Source: Pseudomonas sp. MAG733B | GTDB taxonomy: Bacteria; Pseudomonadota; Gammaproteobacteria; Pseudomonadales; Pseudomonadaceae | Reading direction: 5' to 3' | DNA: 64,000 bases | NCBI RefSeq assembly: GCF_036884845.1 | Contig: NZ_CP145732.1 | Span: 4,712,001 to 4,776,000, forward strand | Shown: piece after piece, positions 17,335 through 26,505 of the stretch | Layout of the letters: every line of letters starts with the position of its first letter | How positions within the stretch are numbered: position 1 is the stretch's first letter | Program-made: the position numbers and the translations under genes | Notes under the pieces: generated by a model | The model's database searches: none | Told to the model about the DNA's origin: nothing | Seen by the model: only the letters and a program-made list of their open reading frames with translations

Positions 17335-17465
17335 GTAGCAGCTGCCGAAGGCTGCGTTCGGCTGCGCAGCAGTCGTGAAATCAGGTGGCGCGGTGCATCA
17401 CCTAGATTCTGTACTCAGGATTGACGACTGCTGCGCAGCCGAACGCAGGCTTCGCCAGCTGCTAC
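17335..17465. repeat. Long inverted repeat, 41-bp arms (GTAGCAGCTGCCGAAGGCTG family)
   Basis: Arms at 17335-17375 and 17425-17465 are complementary at 39 of 41 positions, with 49 bases between. Ends are GTAGCAGCTG and CAGCTGCTAC. This is a fourth palindrome family in the window, placed between the convergent atoB and mntH genes. Confidence 0.9.
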
Positions 17466-17480
17466 AGACATCAGTCGCGA

Positions 17481-18812
17481 TCAATTCAGAAGCTGCAAGA
17501 TCAACCAGCTATTCGCCCCACTGATCACCGCAAACAATCCCCACGCCAACACCCGTGTCGGCAAACGGTTCACAAACGGCCCCATCAACTGCTGATCATT
17601 GGTCATGCGAATCAACGGATACAACGCAAACGGCAACTGCAGACTCAACACCACCTGACTCAGCACCAACAGCTTGCCCACCGCATCGTCGCCCATCAGC
17701 CACACGCCAATGAACGCCGGGATCAGCGCCAGGCCACGGGTGATCAAGCGCCGTTGCCAGCACGGCAGCCGCAGGTTGAGGAAACCCTCCATGATCACCT
17801 GGCCGGCGATGGTGCCGGTGAAGGTCGAGCTCTGTCCCGAAGCCAGCAGCGCCACGCCGAACAACACACTGGCCAACGCCCCGCCCACCAACGGATCGAG
17901 CAGGTGATAGGCGTCTTGAATGTCGACCACTTCGGTGTGCCCGGTCTTGTGAAACGCCGCGGCGGCAAGGATCAGGATCGCGGCGTTGACCAACAGCGCT
18001 AAAGCCAGAGAGCCGATGGTGTCGATGCGCGCCAGTTTCACCGCGTCCTGCTTGCTGGCGATGTCCTTGCCGATCAATCGCGTTTGTACGATCGAGGTGT
18101 GCAGGTAGAGGTTATGTGGCATCACGGTGGCGCCGAGAATGCCGATGGCGAGGTACAGCGGCGCCGCATCACTCAGGGCCGACAGCGAGGGCTTGAAACC
18201 TTGGGCGACTTCAGGCCAGTAAGGTTTGATCAGCAGCAACTCGACAAAAAAACACGCGCCAATGGTGCCCACCAGCACCAGCATGATCGCTTCCAGTCGA
18301 CGGAAACCACGGTTTTGCAGGGCCAACACCAGCAAGGTGTCGAACGCCGTGAGGGCGATGCCGAAAGTCAGCGAACAGCCCAGCAACAAATGGAATGCCA
18401 AGGCACAGCCGAGCACCTCGGCGAGGTCAGTGGCAATGATCGAAATTTCCGCCAGCACCCACTGCGTGCGGGCTGTCCGTTTGCTGTAGCGCTGCCGGCA
18501 CAACTGCGCCAGATCGCGTCCGGTCGCGATGCCCAACCGCGAACACAGGCACTGCACCACCATCCCCGCCAGACTCGCCAACAGCACCACGAACAACAGG
18601 CTGTAGCCAAACCGCGACCCGGCCTCGATGGCAGTCGCCCAGTTCCCCGGGTCCATGTAGCCGATGGACACCAGCAAACCGGGACCGGCAAAACGCAGGA
18701 CCCGTTTGAAAAATGACGCGCTCGGGTCGACAGCAACGGTACCCGCCACTTCCGGCGGACAGAACGGCGCAGTGCCGACTTTGGGCAAACTGAATTTCAC
18801 GCGATGATCCAT
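17481..18812 (-). CDS. mntH: NRAMP-family proton-coupled Mn2+ (divalent metal) transporter
   Basis: 443 residues with about eleven membrane helices. The first helix has the metal-binding DPGN (54-57, in SIGYMDPGNWAT), and helix 6 has MPHNLYLHTS (about 235-244), which supplies the Met and His seen in manganese transporters. The ATG at 18812 is chosen over a TTG one codon earlier; the ribosome site is weak. No Mn riboswitch or MntR/Fur box was identified by eye. A REP pair lies directly upstream. Confidence 0.92.
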   Translation of the reverse strand: MDHRVKFSLPKVGTAPFCPPEVAGTVAVDPSASFFKRVLRFAGPGLLVSIGYMDPGNWATAIEAGSRFGYSLLFVVLLASLAGMVVQCLCSRLGIATGRDLAQLCRQRYSKRTARTQWVLAEISIIATDLAEVLGCALAFHLLLGCSLTFGIALTAFDTLLVLALQNRGFRRLEAIMLVLVGTIGACFFVELLLIKPYWPEVAQGFKPSLSALSDAAPLYLAIGILGATVMPHNLYLHTSIVQTRLIGKDIASKQDAVKLARIDTIGSLALALLVNAAILILAAAAFHKTGHTEVVDIQDAYHLLDPLVGGALASVLFGVALLASGQSSTFTGTIAGQVIMEGFLNLRLPCWQRRLITRGLALIPAFIGVWLMGDDAVGKLLVLSQVVLSLQLPFALYPLIRMTNDQQLMGPFVNRLPTRVLAWGLFAVISGANSWLILQLLN

Positions 18813-18863
18813 CAACAGGTGGGAAGGCGCAGCTTAGACGTTTCGAGGAACACACAACACCCT

Positions 18864-18959
18864 GTAGGAGCTGCCGCAGGCTGCGATCTTTTGATGTTGA
18901 TCCTCGGTGAATTTGAAATGGCTGAAAATCAACAGATCGCAGCGTGCGTCAGCTCCTAC
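18864..18959. repeat. REPIN (GTAGGAGCTGCCGCAGGCTGCGATC family)
   Basis: Inverted arms GTAGGAGCTGCCGCAGGCTG and GCGTGCGTCAGCTCCTAC around about 45 bases. In the divergent region between mntH and the membrane protein at 19046. Confidence 0.85.
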
Positions 18960-19045
18960 TTTGTATACAAAACTTCGACACATATAGAGCAATCCATCTC
19001 CCGCAGTGCTAACGTTGCCACCTGACACAGGTTGGAGATGTACGC

Positions 19046-19843
19046 GTGCTGATGCTCAAATTGCTGGTGATTCCCGGATTCCTGCTGCTGATTTCCCTGG
19101 CCGGTAAACGTTGGGGGCCAAGCGTGGCCGGTTGGTTGTCGGGGTTGCCGGTGGTGGTCGGGCCGATTCTGTTTTTCCTCGCCATCGAACAAGGCGAACT
19201 GTTCGCCGCGCAATCAGCCCAGGCGGCACTGTCGGCCATGTTCGCGATGATCGCCTTCTGCGTAACTTACGCGCAGGTCGCCCAACGTACCGGATGGCCA
19301 CTGGCGCTGACGATTTCCCTGTTGGTGTGGGCCGTGATCGCCGTGGTGCTGTCGTTGATCCCACCGTCACTGATGTTTTCGGTGATCGCCGCCGCGACCG
19401 CCCTGTTGGCCGCGCCTTACCTGTTCCCTTCGGTGCAACCCATCGTTTCCGGTCCAAAACCAAAGTCCGACAAACTGCTGCTGCGCATGGTCGCCGGCGC
19501 CCTGCTGACCCTGGCCGTCACCCTGCTGGCCAGCACTGTCGGCGATCGCTGGAGCGGGCTGCTCGCGGTGTTCCCGGTGTTGGGCAGCGTGATGGCGGTG
19601 TTCTCCCAGCAAACCCGTGGCCCGGCATTTACCGCTGCCCTGCTGCGGGCGACGGCCACCGGTATGTATTCGTTCTCGGCGTTCTGCCTGGTCTTGGCGC
19701 TGACATTGCCGAGTATGGGGATGAGTGCGTTTGCTCTCGGCGTGGCGGTGTCGGTGGCAATGCTGGGCGTGACCAAACGCCTGCTGGCGCGGCCCGTCGG
19801 CCAGGTTCCGGCGGACGCTGGACGAACCGCGATCAAGCGCTAA
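19046..19843 (+). CDS. Membrane protein of unknown function
   Basis: 265 residues with about eight or nine predicted membrane helices arranged as two similar halves (KRWGPSVAGWLSGLPVVVGP early; GDRWSGLLAVFPVLGSVMAVF late), suggesting an internal duplication. The two matching GxxGxxPxxxG-like turns could line a pathway, but no transporter family is recognised. The GTG at 19046, eight bases after GGAG, is preferred; an ATG two codons later is the alternative. It is followed 56 bases later by a DMT exporter in the same direction. Confidence 0.7.
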   Translation: MLMLKLLVIPGFLLLISLAGKRWGPSVAGWLSGLPVVVGPILFFLAIEQGELFAAQSAQAALSAMFAMIAFCVTYAQVAQRTGWPLALTISLLVWAVIAVVLSLIPPSLMFSVIAAATALLAAPYLFPSVQPIVSGPKPKSDKLLLRMVAGALLTLAVTLLASTVGDRWSGLLAVFPVLGSVMAVFSQQTRGPAFTAALLRATATGMYSFSAFCLVLALTLPSMGMSAFALGVAVSVAMLGVTKRLLARPVGQVPADAGRTAIKR

Positions 19844-19899
19844 GCTGCAACAGGTCATCGGGCAAGGAAGTCGCCCGTTCAACGCCTGAAGGAACAGAC

Positions 19900-20817
19900 A
19901 TGGCCACGTCCAGCGTCCGCAGTGCCCGCTCCGCCACCGCGGTCGGCGTGATCGCAATCTTCCTCTGGTCCTGCCTGGCGTTGCTGACTACCCTCACCGA
20001 AGGCATTCCACCGTTTGAACTGCTGACCCTGAGCTTCGGCGTTGCGTTTATCGCGACCTTGATAATTCTGGGTCGGCGCGGCCTCAGCGGTTTCAGCAGT
20101 TGGCGCCAACCCTGGCCCGTCTGGGCGACAGGGTTTGTCGGAATTTTCGTTTATCACGCGCTGTATTTTTTCGCGCTCAAGTCCGCGCCGGCAGCCGAAG
20201 CCAGCCTGATCAACTACCTGTGGCCCCTAATGCTGGTGCTGCTCTCGGCCTTCGCCGCCGGAGAAAAACTGCACAAGCGACAAGTCCTCGGTGCAATTCT
20301 GGGTCTGGCAGGCACCGCGTTCATCATGCAGCAACGCGATACCCATACCTCCGCCGTGATGCCGGTGGCCGGGTATCTGGCGGCGCTCGGATGTGCGCTG
20401 ATCTGGGCCGGGTACTCGGTGTTCAACCGGCGGTTCAAGGAAGTACCGAGCAGCATCATCGGCGGCATTTGCGGCATGTCGGCCTTGGGCGGGCTGGTCT
20501 GCCATCTGGCGTTCGAAACCACGGTGTGGCCCGATTTCAGGCAATGGACAGCGATCGTCATTCTGGGCCTCGGCCCGGCGGGGCTGGCATTTTTCGCCTG
20601 GGACCACGCGACCAAACACGGCAGCCTGGCCACACTGGGCGCGCTGTCCTATCTGGCTCCGCTGATTTCCACGGTGTTGTTGATCGTCGTCGGCCGCAGC
20701 CATGCCAGCCCGATCCTGATGATTCCTGCGCTGCTGATTATTGCAGGCGCGGTGATCGCCACCGCGCAACCGTCGGTTAAATCCCCTACAACACCTTCGA
20801 TGGTTTCGCACGAGTAG
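19900..20817 (+). CDS. EamA/DMT-family exporter (YddG-like)
   Basis: 305 residues with ten predicted membrane helices in two EamA repeats (about 15-140 and 160-290). Features include ALYFFALKSAPAAEASLINYLWPL in the first repeat and WDHATKHGSLATLGALSYLAPL in the second, typical of YddG-like aromatic amino-acid exporters. Start at 19900 follows GAAGGA. The open frame runs far upstream through the preceding gene but is only a shadow there. Substrate inferred from family resemblance. Confidence 0.85.
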   Translation: MATSSVRSARSATAVGVIAIFLWSCLALLTTLTEGIPPFELLTLSFGVAFIATLIILGRRGLSGFSSWRQPWPVWATGFVGIFVYHALYFFALKSAPAAEASLINYLWPLMLVLLSAFAAGEKLHKRQVLGAILGLAGTAFIMQQRDTHTSAVMPVAGYLAALGCALIWAGYSVFNRRFKEVPSSIIGGICGMSALGGLVCHLAFETTVWPDFRQWTAIVILGLGPAGLAFFAWDHATKHGSLATLGALSYLAPLISTVLLIVVGRSHASPILMIPALLIIAGAVIATAQPSVKSPTTPSMVSHE

Positions 20818-20899
20818 CCCAACAACTCCGTACGTCAATCGAACAGGTTTAGCCCACCATCAGCCTCAGTTCAAACCACTAACGACTGAGGCCTACATC

Positions 20900-21574
20900 A
20901 TGAAATTCTTTTTCCACCCTTCGCCGAACCCGATGAAAGTCGCCCTGCTGCTCGAAGAACTGCAAACGCCTTACGAGCTGATCGGCGTCGACACTTTCAA
21001 GGGTGAACAACACCTGCCAGCCTTCCTGGCGATCAACCCGAATGCCAAGGTTCCGGCGCTGGTCGATGGCGACGCCACGGTTTTCGATTCCCAGGCGATC
21101 CTGCTGCACCTGGCGCAAAAACATCAGCGTTTCCTGCCCACCAGCGCTGCCGGCAATGCCGAGCTGCTGTCCTGGCTGATGTTCATCGCCACCGGCCTCT
21201 CGCCGTTCTCCGGCCAGGCCGTACACTTCATGCACCACGCGCCGGAAGACCTGCCGTACGCGAAAAACCGCTACTTCAAGGAAGTCGAACGCCACTACCG
21301 CGTCCTCGACCAACGCCTGGCCGAACACCAATACCTGGCGGGCGACACCTACAGCATCGCCGACATGGCCCTCTGGGGCTGGGCCAACTACGCGCCGTAC
21401 ATCCTCGGTGAAAACGGTCTGGCGGCTTACCCGAACGTCAAGCGCCTGTTCGATAAAATCAGCGCCCGCCCGGCGGCCCAACGTGCTCAGGGTCTGAAAG
21501 AGAAACTGGTACTCAAGGCAGAGTTCGACGAAGAAACCCGCCGCAACCTGTTCCCGCAAAACCAGGCCCAGTAA
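20900..21574 (+). CDS. Glutathione S-transferase family protein
   Basis: 224 residues. The N-terminal thioredoxin-like domain (about 1-80) has SPNPMKVALLLEEL, the cis-proline segment NAKVPALVDG, and FDSQAILLHLAQ, which binds the glutathione gamma-glutamyl part. The C-terminal helical domain has YSIADMALWGWANYA with the N-capping Asp. The pattern is closest to YfcG/Nu-type enzymes. It is followed 28 bases later by an ABM-domain monooxygenase gene, so the two may be cotranscribed. Confidence 0.88.
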   Translation: MKFFFHPSPNPMKVALLLEELQTPYELIGVDTFKGEQHLPAFLAINPNAKVPALVDGDATVFDSQAILLHLAQKHQRFLPTSAAGNAELLSWLMFIATGLSPFSGQAVHFMHHAPEDLPYAKNRYFKEVERHYRVLDQRLAEHQYLAGDTYSIADMALWGWANYAPYILGENGLAAYPNVKRLFDKISARPAAQRAQGLKEKLVLKAEFDEETRRNLFPQNQAQ

Positions 21575-21602
21575 GCCGTTCCCAATACAGGAAGGTGATG
21601 AA

Positions 21603-21929
21603 ATGAGTGATCAAGTCGCGTTTATCGTTTACCTGCCGGCCAAACCCGAACGTTTCGCCGAAACCAAAGAACGGCTGCTGGACGTCGTGCACCAGATGTC
21701 GGCCGAGCCGGACTTCGTCAACACCTGGGTGCATCAACTCCAGGACGAACCGAACACCTTGGTGCTCTACGAAACCTGGAACTGCAGCAAGGAAGACTTC
21801 ATCGCTCGTCACCTGAGCAAGTCGTATCGCCAGGAGTACGAAAAATTGCTGCCGGAGTTGTTGGCAAGCGAACGCCGGATCGAGTTTCTGGATGTGATCG
21901 AGAGTTATCCGGTGCGTCGCGAAGAATGA
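21603..21929 (+). CDS. Antibiotic biosynthesis monooxygenase (ABM/YgiN-like) domain protein
   Basis: 108 residues, a single dimeric alpha/beta-barrel ABM domain. Typical features are the alternating strand VAFIVYLPAKPERFAETKERLL, then EPDFVNTWVHQLQDEPNTLVLYETW. YgiN-like members act on quinones without a cofactor, and others are stress proteins. The ribosome site is GGAAGGTGATG. Together with the glutathione transferase upstream it may detoxify electrophilic quinones; this is inference from adjacency. Confidence 0.82.
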   Translation: MSDQVAFIVYLPAKPERFAETKERLLDVVHQMSAEPDFVNTWVHQLQDEPNTLVLYETWNCSKEDFIARHLSKSYRQEYEKLLPELLASERRIEFLDVIESYPVRREE

Positions 21930-22037
21930 GGCTGGCTCGGCAACGGACAACGACCGTCCGTTACCCAACGCTGGAACACGTCACAACCTCCATGGGATGA
22001 TCGCCCCCCACCGCGCGACCATCCCTGGAGATTTCGA

Positions 22038-22610
22038 ATGTCATTGTTGAGTAAAAAAGCCGTTGTCCTGTTGCTGGCGGCGGCGGCCACTTTCGGGGCT
22101 CTGAATGCGCAGGCCGCCAAGGCCCCAGCCAAGGAGACCGCATCGGCACAGAAGGTCTCGATGCTCGACGGCAAGTTCACGTTCACTCTGCCCAAGGGCT
22201 TCGTCGCCAATCCGCTGCCGACCAGTCCCACCGGCGCAAGCGGCACCATGTACGCCAACGAGACCACCAAGACAGTGGTCATCGCCGCGCAAAACAGTCT
22301 GCCGGAAGGCACCACGGTCAAGGACAACGACGGAGCATTTCTGGATGGCACCGTCGCCGACTTCGACGCGGCGCAACGCAAGGCCCTGCCCGACTACAAC
22401 AAGCTCAGCGAAAAAAGCCTGACCCTGAAAAGCACCGGGTTGGGCGTGCGCCAGGTCGACAGCACCGCCACCCAGGGCGGCGGCATGACCCTCAACACCA
22501 CGCTGATGGCCGCGTCCGGCAGCCACATGACGGTCATTCAGGTCATTTCCCGCCCCGGCGACATGGCCGCCCACGAGACGCTGATCAAGCAGATCGTCAG
22601 CGGCAAATAA
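22038..22610 (+). CDS. Exported protein, possibly DcrB/PsbP-like fold
   Basis: 190 residues with a clear signal peptide (hydrophobic 8-22, then ALNAQA cleaved near residue 26). The mature domain starts KVSMLDGKFTFTLPKGF and continues in a beta-rich pattern with a final helix (AAHETLIKQIVSGK). This layout resembles DcrB/PsbP-like proteins, but I do not recognise the family with confidence. No cysteines are present after the signal. The start follows CTGGAG. It ends three bases from the stop of the convergent esterase gene. Confidence 0.7.
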   Translation: MSLLSKKAVVLLLAAAATFGALNAQAAKAPAKETASAQKVSMLDGKFTFTLPKGFVANPLPTSPTGASGTMYANETTKTVVIAAQNSLPEGTTVKDNDGAFLDGTVADFDAAQRKALPDYNKLSEKSLTLKSTGLGVRQVDSTATQGGGMTLNTTLMAASGSHMTVIQVISRPGDMAAHETLIKQIVSGK

Positions 22611-22613
22611 GCC

Positions 22614-23330
22614 TCAGGGATTGAGACGCTGCAACCAGGCGCTCAAATCCTGCATTTCTTCGGCACTGATGTTGTGGCCGACACCCTGGTAGGCGTGGAA
22701 CTCGGGTTCGAGTGAAATGCTCTGCAACAGGCTGTTGGCCTCCGTGCCGTCGCTGTACGGCAGACGTTTGTCCGCCGTGCCATGACCGATGAAAATTGCC
22801 AGCGACTGGCGTTTTTCATCCGGTTTCAGTTCGGCCTTGAGCACCGGCAAAATCCGCCCGCTCAACGCGGCAATCCCGCCCACCGCTTCAGGATGGCGCA
22901 GCGCGACTTCGTAAGACATGATCGCGCCCTGGCTGAACCCCACCAGGAAAACCTTGCCCGGCTCGGTGTGATATTTCTTTGTAGCCTGTGCGACAAAATC
23001 CAGCAGCAACTGGCCGCTGGACTTCAGATCATCGGTCTCACCGTTGTAGGCACCTTCGCCTTTCTTGCGAAACCACTGGTAACTTCCCTCCTGCATCACC
23101 ATCGGCGCCCGCACCGACAGGTACGTGTATTGCGCGGGCAATTCATCCTTGATGCCGAACAGATCCTGCTCGTTACTGCCGTAACCGTGGAGGAAAATCA
23201 CCAGGGGCTGATCGCGGGAATCGGAGGGTGCCTGCTCCAGATACTTGAGCGGCAGGTCTGTTTGAAGCGGGGTTTGAGCGTGGACAGCGGCGGATGCCAG
23301 CAGCATGAACAGAGCCAGAAATTTCAACAT
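22614..23330 (-). CDS. Exported alpha/beta hydrolase, phospholipase/carboxylesterase type
   Basis: 238 residues from the ATG at 23330, which begins a signal peptide (MLKFLALFMLLASAAVHA); the open frame upstream crosses a REPIN and is not coding. The oxyanion segment is LVIFLHGYGSNEQDL, the nucleophile elbow GFSQG, the acid lies near IGHGTADKRLPY, and the histidine is in YQGVGHNIS. This is the pattern of the esterase family that includes YpfH and LysoPL-type carboxylesterases. Export to the periplasm is unusual for that family and may indicate action on lipids or esters there. Confidence 0.87.
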   Translation of the reverse strand: MLKFLALFMLLASAAVHAQTPLQTDLPLKYLEQAPSDSRDQPLVIFLHGYGSNEQDLFGIKDELPAQYTYLSVRAPMVMQEGSYQWFRKKGEGAYNGETDDLKSSGQLLLDFVAQATKKYHTEPGKVFLVGFSQGAIMSYEVALRHPEAVGGIAALSGRILPVLKAELKPDEKRQSLAIFIGHGTADKRLPYSDGTEANSLLQSISLEPEFHAYQGVGHNISAEEMQDLSAWLQRLNP

Positions 23331-23417
23331 AAGCCTTCCTTCACAATGCGCAGGATTCGGGGAAGAGCCTAACACTGTGAAGCAGGCCGAGGTATTTTCG
23401 CTGTGCCAACTACCGCT

Positions 23418-23482
23418 ATCGCCAGCAAGCTGTGCTCCTACAGGATTGGCGTTGTTCCGTAGGAGCACAGCTTGCTGGCGAT
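23418..23482. repeat. REPIN (variant, TAGGAGCACAGCTTGCTGGCGAT)
   Basis: Near-perfect inverted arms ATCGCCAGCAAGCTGTGCTC and GAGCACAGCTTGCTGGCGAT around a short centre. Between the esterase start and the end of the desuccinylase-like gene. Confidence 0.88.
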
Positions 23483-23514
23483 GAGGCCCTATGCGGCCCC
23501 AAAGAATATCCAGC

Positions 23515-24627
23515 TCAGTCGTTGATCAACTTCCCAACCCGAATCGGCTCCCGCCCCGCCACTTTCGCCTGCCAGGTCCCCGGCTGCGTGTAACGCCCGC
23601 GATCAATCGCAAAAAGTACGCCACTGGTCCCGGTACGTACGGTGGTGACCTTGTCATTCAACGGGTCGACCACCTCAAACAGCGCATCGCCCTTCTCGAC
23701 CCACTCGCCCGCCTCGCGCAAGAAACTAACGACACCGTGATGCGGCGCGAACAGGTATTCGGTGCCTTCAAACGGCATGCCCTCACAGCACTCATCCGGC
23801 GCTGCCGGCCAATTGCCCTTGATGAAACCCTGCTCGGCGAGAAAGCCCAGAATCGCCTCGCAATTGGCTTGCGCCTGATCAACCCGGGTGTCGCCCATGC
23901 TGCCCAGCTCCAGAGTGGTCGCCAGGTTCGCCGGTGGAATCGCCGCCTCGGGGAACTCCCTGGCCAGACGCAACCACGGCGAAGAACAGGATTCGTCGAA
24001 AGAACTGCCGCCGGAATCCTCACACAACAACGCCACGCCAGCCTGCAAACGCGCCGCCAGGGATTGCCACTGCGGCCAGTGTTGCGGCAGTGCGTAAATG
24101 TGAATCGCCGCCTCGAAATCGCAATGCAGATCGAGGGTGATGTCAGCGTCACAGGCGTGGCGCAACAACAGGCGATGCATGGCTTCGAGTTGTGATGCCG
24201 GGGCCGGCAAACCGTCGAGAACCTGGCCCATGGTTTGGCGGATCAGCGTGATGTTCGCCTCGGCATCGCTGCCCAGACGATCCCCCACCAACTGCGCCAC
24301 CGGTGCACTGAGTTCGACAAACGCGCGGTTGAAATTCTTGCCGCTGCCCAGTTCGAAGCGGCCCATGTGACTGCCTTGCAAGTGCTGGTCGAGACCGATC
24401 GGGTTGGCCACCGGCACCAGCTCGATCACACCGTTCAACTGTCCCTGAATTTCGAGATCGGACAGACGCTTCTTCAGTTCCCAAGCGGTGCGCATACCCG
24501 GCAATTCGTCGGCATGCAGGCTGGCCTGGATGTAGACCTTGCGGATGCCCGCGCCATAACGAAACACACTGAGGGTGCGTTCGGAGCCGAGGTGGCTCCA
24601 GGGCAATGGATGGTCGATGCGTTGCAT
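23515..24627 (-). CDS. Succinylglutamate desuccinylase/aspartoacylase family zinc hydrolase (AotO-like)
   Basis: 370 residues. The zinc ligands H38 and E41 are in SLHADELPG and the third, H168, in LDLHCDFE. A C-terminal beta-barrel domain (about 290-370) resembles a biotinyl-like lid. Start at 24627 lies after CTGGAG. P. aeruginosa carries a related gene (aotO) inside its arginine/ornithine uptake operon; here too the next gene upstream encodes a basic amino-acid binding protein. The true substrate of these AotO-like proteins is unclear. Confidence 0.85.
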   Translation of the reverse strand: MQRIDHPLPWSHLGSERTLSVFRYGAGIRKVYIQASLHADELPGMRTAWELKKRLSDLEIQGQLNGVIELVPVANPIGLDQHLQGSHMGRFELGSGKNFNRAFVELSAPVAQLVGDRLGSDAEANITLIRQTMGQVLDGLPAPASQLEAMHRLLLRHACDADITLDLHCDFEAAIHIYALPQHWPQWQSLAARLQAGVALLCEDSGGSSFDESCSSPWLRLAREFPEAAIPPANLATTLELGSMGDTRVDQAQANCEAILGFLAEQGFIKGNWPAAPDECCEGMPFEGTEYLFAPHHGVVSFLREAGEWVEKGDALFEVVDPLNDKVTTVRTGTSGVLFAIDRGRYTQPGTWQAKVAGREPIRVGKLIND

Positions 24628-24647
24628 GGGAGAACTCCAGTTTTTCC

Positions 24648-24746
24648 GTAGGAGCTGTCGAGTGAAACGAGGCTGCGATCTCTTGACCTTGAAAAGCAAG
24701 ATCAAAAGATCGTCCGAACGCGGCCCGAACCTGCGGCAGCTCCTAC
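24648..24746. repeat. REP pair (GTAGGAGCTGTCGAGTGAAAC / GCGGCAGCTCCTAC)
   Basis: Inverted but diverged arms: GTAGGAGCTGTCGAGTGAAACGAGGCTGCG and the arm ending CCTGCGGCAGCTCCTAC. A nearly identical pair occurs at 48144-48300. Lies between the desuccinylase-like and binding-protein genes. Confidence 0.8.
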
Positions 24747-24758
24747 ACCTACGGCGTA

Positions 24759-25538
24759 TTAATGACCGTAAACGTCAAAGTCGAAGTACTTGTCCTGCAC
24801 TTGCTTGTACTTGCCATTGGCGCGGATTTCAGTGATGGCGGTGTTAAATTTGTCCGCCAGCTCTTTTTCACCCTTGCGCACAGCAATACCGGCGCCGCCA
24901 CCGAAGTACTTGGCGTCTTCATAGGTCGGGCCGACGAAAGCGAAGCCTTTACCGGCGTCGGTCTTCAGGAAACCGTCGTCGAGGTTGACCGAGTCAGCCA
25001 GCAGCGCGTCGATGCGACCGGAAACCATGTCCAGGTTGGCTTCCTGCTGGGAGCCGTAACGCACCAGCTCAATACCGGCCGGAACCAGCACTTCGGTGGC
25101 GAAACGGTCGTGGGTACTGGCGCGCAGTACACCGACCTTCTTGCCTTTGAGTTCGATCAGCGGGTCTTTGATGTCGGTGCCTGCCTTCATCACGAAGCGC
25201 GCCGGGGTGTGGTAGTACTTGATGGTGAAATCGACGTTCTTCTTGCGATCGTCAGTGATGGTCATGGACGACAGGATGGCGTCGATTTTCTTGACCTTCA
25301 GCGCCGGGATCAGGCCGTCGAATTCTTGCTCGACCCAAGTACATTTCACTTTCATCTGCTCGCACAGCGCGTCGCCGATATCAACGTCAAAACCGGTGAG
25401 CTTGCCGTCAGGGGTTTTCATCGAGAATGGCGGGTAACCGGCTTCGATACCGATGCGGATCGGCTTGGCGTCTTCGGCCACGGCGGTCAGGGACAACATC
25501 GACAGTGCCAGGGCACCGAACATCACTAGCTTCTTCAT
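24759..25538 (-). CDS. ABC transporter periplasmic binding protein for basic amino acids (Lys/Arg/Orn, HisJ/AotJ type)
   Basis: 259 residues with a signal peptide (about 1-22). The mature protein follows the SBP_bac_3 pattern: [31 protein letters not shown], then [27 protein letters not shown], and [12 protein letters not shown]. Two cysteines at about 59 and 66 match the disulfide of HisJ/LAO proteins. The start at 25538 follows CAGGAG. No permease or ATPase gene is adjacent, so it must share membrane components encoded elsewhere. It is followed by the desuccinylase-like gene in the same direction. Confidence 0.9.
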   Translation of the reverse strand: MKKLVMFGALALSMLSLTAVAEDAKPIRIGIEAGYPPFSMKTPDGKLTGFDVDIGDALCEQMKVKCTWVEQEFDGLIPALKVKKIDAILSSMTITDDRKKNVDFTIKYYHTPARFVMKAGTDIKDPLIELKGKKVGVLRASTHDRFATEVLVPAGIELVRYGSQQEANLDMVSGRIDALLADSVNLDDGFLKTDAGKGFAFVGPTYEDAKYFGGGAGIAVRKGEKELADKFNTAITEIRANGKYKQVQDKYFDFDVYGH

Positions 25539-25860
25539 TTATAACTCCTGTGTGCGGAGGTTTTTATTGGCAGCTTTCGGTCGTTGCTTGTGGCGGGTAA
25601 GGACCGAAGAGGCCGGCAGTCTAGAGTGGCTGGTGCGGGGCAAATTGTTTTTAGGCGACAAATACTTATAGAAGTTGGCCGAGTCGATGATTGCCGTAGA
25701 AGCGTGCGCCAGAGCGGTGCAAAGCCTGTCAGACAATTATCGTTTTCGGAAAAAACCTACAAGATTTCTGAGCATTCCGACTGAACAGTCATGCTGGCGA
25801 TGAGCTCTTTTTTGCGGCACATTGACCACCCACCCACCCCGCCCGTTCAAGAGAAGCGCG
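25539..25860. other. Divergent promoter region between binding-protein and amidotransferase genes
   Basis: 322 bases, more AT-rich than its surroundings at 25640-25780. A 65-codon minus-strand frame in it lacks any protein-like pattern. I see no clear operator or terminator. Confidence 0.4.
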
Positions 25861-26496
25861 ATGTCCGAGTTGAACCTGATCCAGCACCACCCTGCCGAGG
25901 GTCCGGGCGCCATTGCCGCGTGGGCCGCTTCTCGTGGGGTGACGCTGAACGTCTTTCGCGCCGACCTCGGTCAGTTGCCAGCGGTGAGCGCGGGACCCGC
26001 GATTCTGCTGGGTGGGCCGTATGAATCCAACGCCGGGCCGGCATGGCTGGAAACCGAACGCCAATGGCTGGCCGGCAGCCTCGAACAAGGCGCAGCAGTG
26101 TTCGCCATCTGCCTGGGCGCGCAACTGTTGGCGTTGAGCCTGGGTGGAAATGTGCGGCGCATGGCGCGCACGGAAACTGGCTGGACGCAGGTGAACTTCG
26201 TCGATGGCCAGAGCCTGAAGGTGCTGGAATGGCACGAAGACGCCATCGACCTGCCACCGAATGCGCAACTGCTGGCCAGCAGCGAGCAGTGTGAACAGCA
26301 GATGTATTGCGTTGGACCGACGCGGGTTGGCTTGCAGTTTCATCCGGAATGGAATGCCGAATCGGTGGCCCTGCTCAACCAGCACTTCGCCGATGAGTCG
26401 CCGCTGCCTCGGGGGACGCAGGACAGCGCCGACTACGCCAGCGTTTTTGAATGGTTGCAGGTGACTCTGGATCAGTGGTGGGTGGCTGCGCGTTAA
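25861..26496 (+). CDS. Class I glutamine amidotransferase (GuaA-like GATase1)
   Basis: 211 residues, a single GATase1 domain. The catalytic triad is C84 in FAICLGAQLL, then H161 and E163 in LQFHPEWNAES. LLGGPYESNAGP forms the oxyanion region. Stand-alone members include gamma-glutamyl hydrolases of polyamine breakdown and uncharacterised amidotransferases; no synthase partner is adjacent. The ATG at 25861 follows AAGAGAAG. Confidence 0.85.
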   Translation: MSELNLIQHHPAEGPGAIAAWAASRGVTLNVFRADLGQLPAVSAGPAILLGGPYESNAGPAWLETERQWLAGSLEQGAAVFAICLGAQLLALSLGGNVRRMARTETGWTQVNFVDGQSLKVLEWHEDAIDLPPNAQLLASSEQCEQQMYCVGPTRVGLQFHPEWNAESVALLNQHFADESPLPRGTQDSADYASVFEWLQVTLDQWWVAAR

Positions 26497-26505
26497 ACAG
26501 CTACA

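Noticed and set aside
19111..19899. Long upstream extension of the DMT exporter frame
   Set aside because: Arg-rich shadow of the membrane protein gene at 19046; the exporter has its own ribosome site at 19900.
25539..25736. 65-codon minus-strand frame before the binding-protein gene
   Set aside because: No ribosome site and no protein-like pattern; it covers the promoter region.
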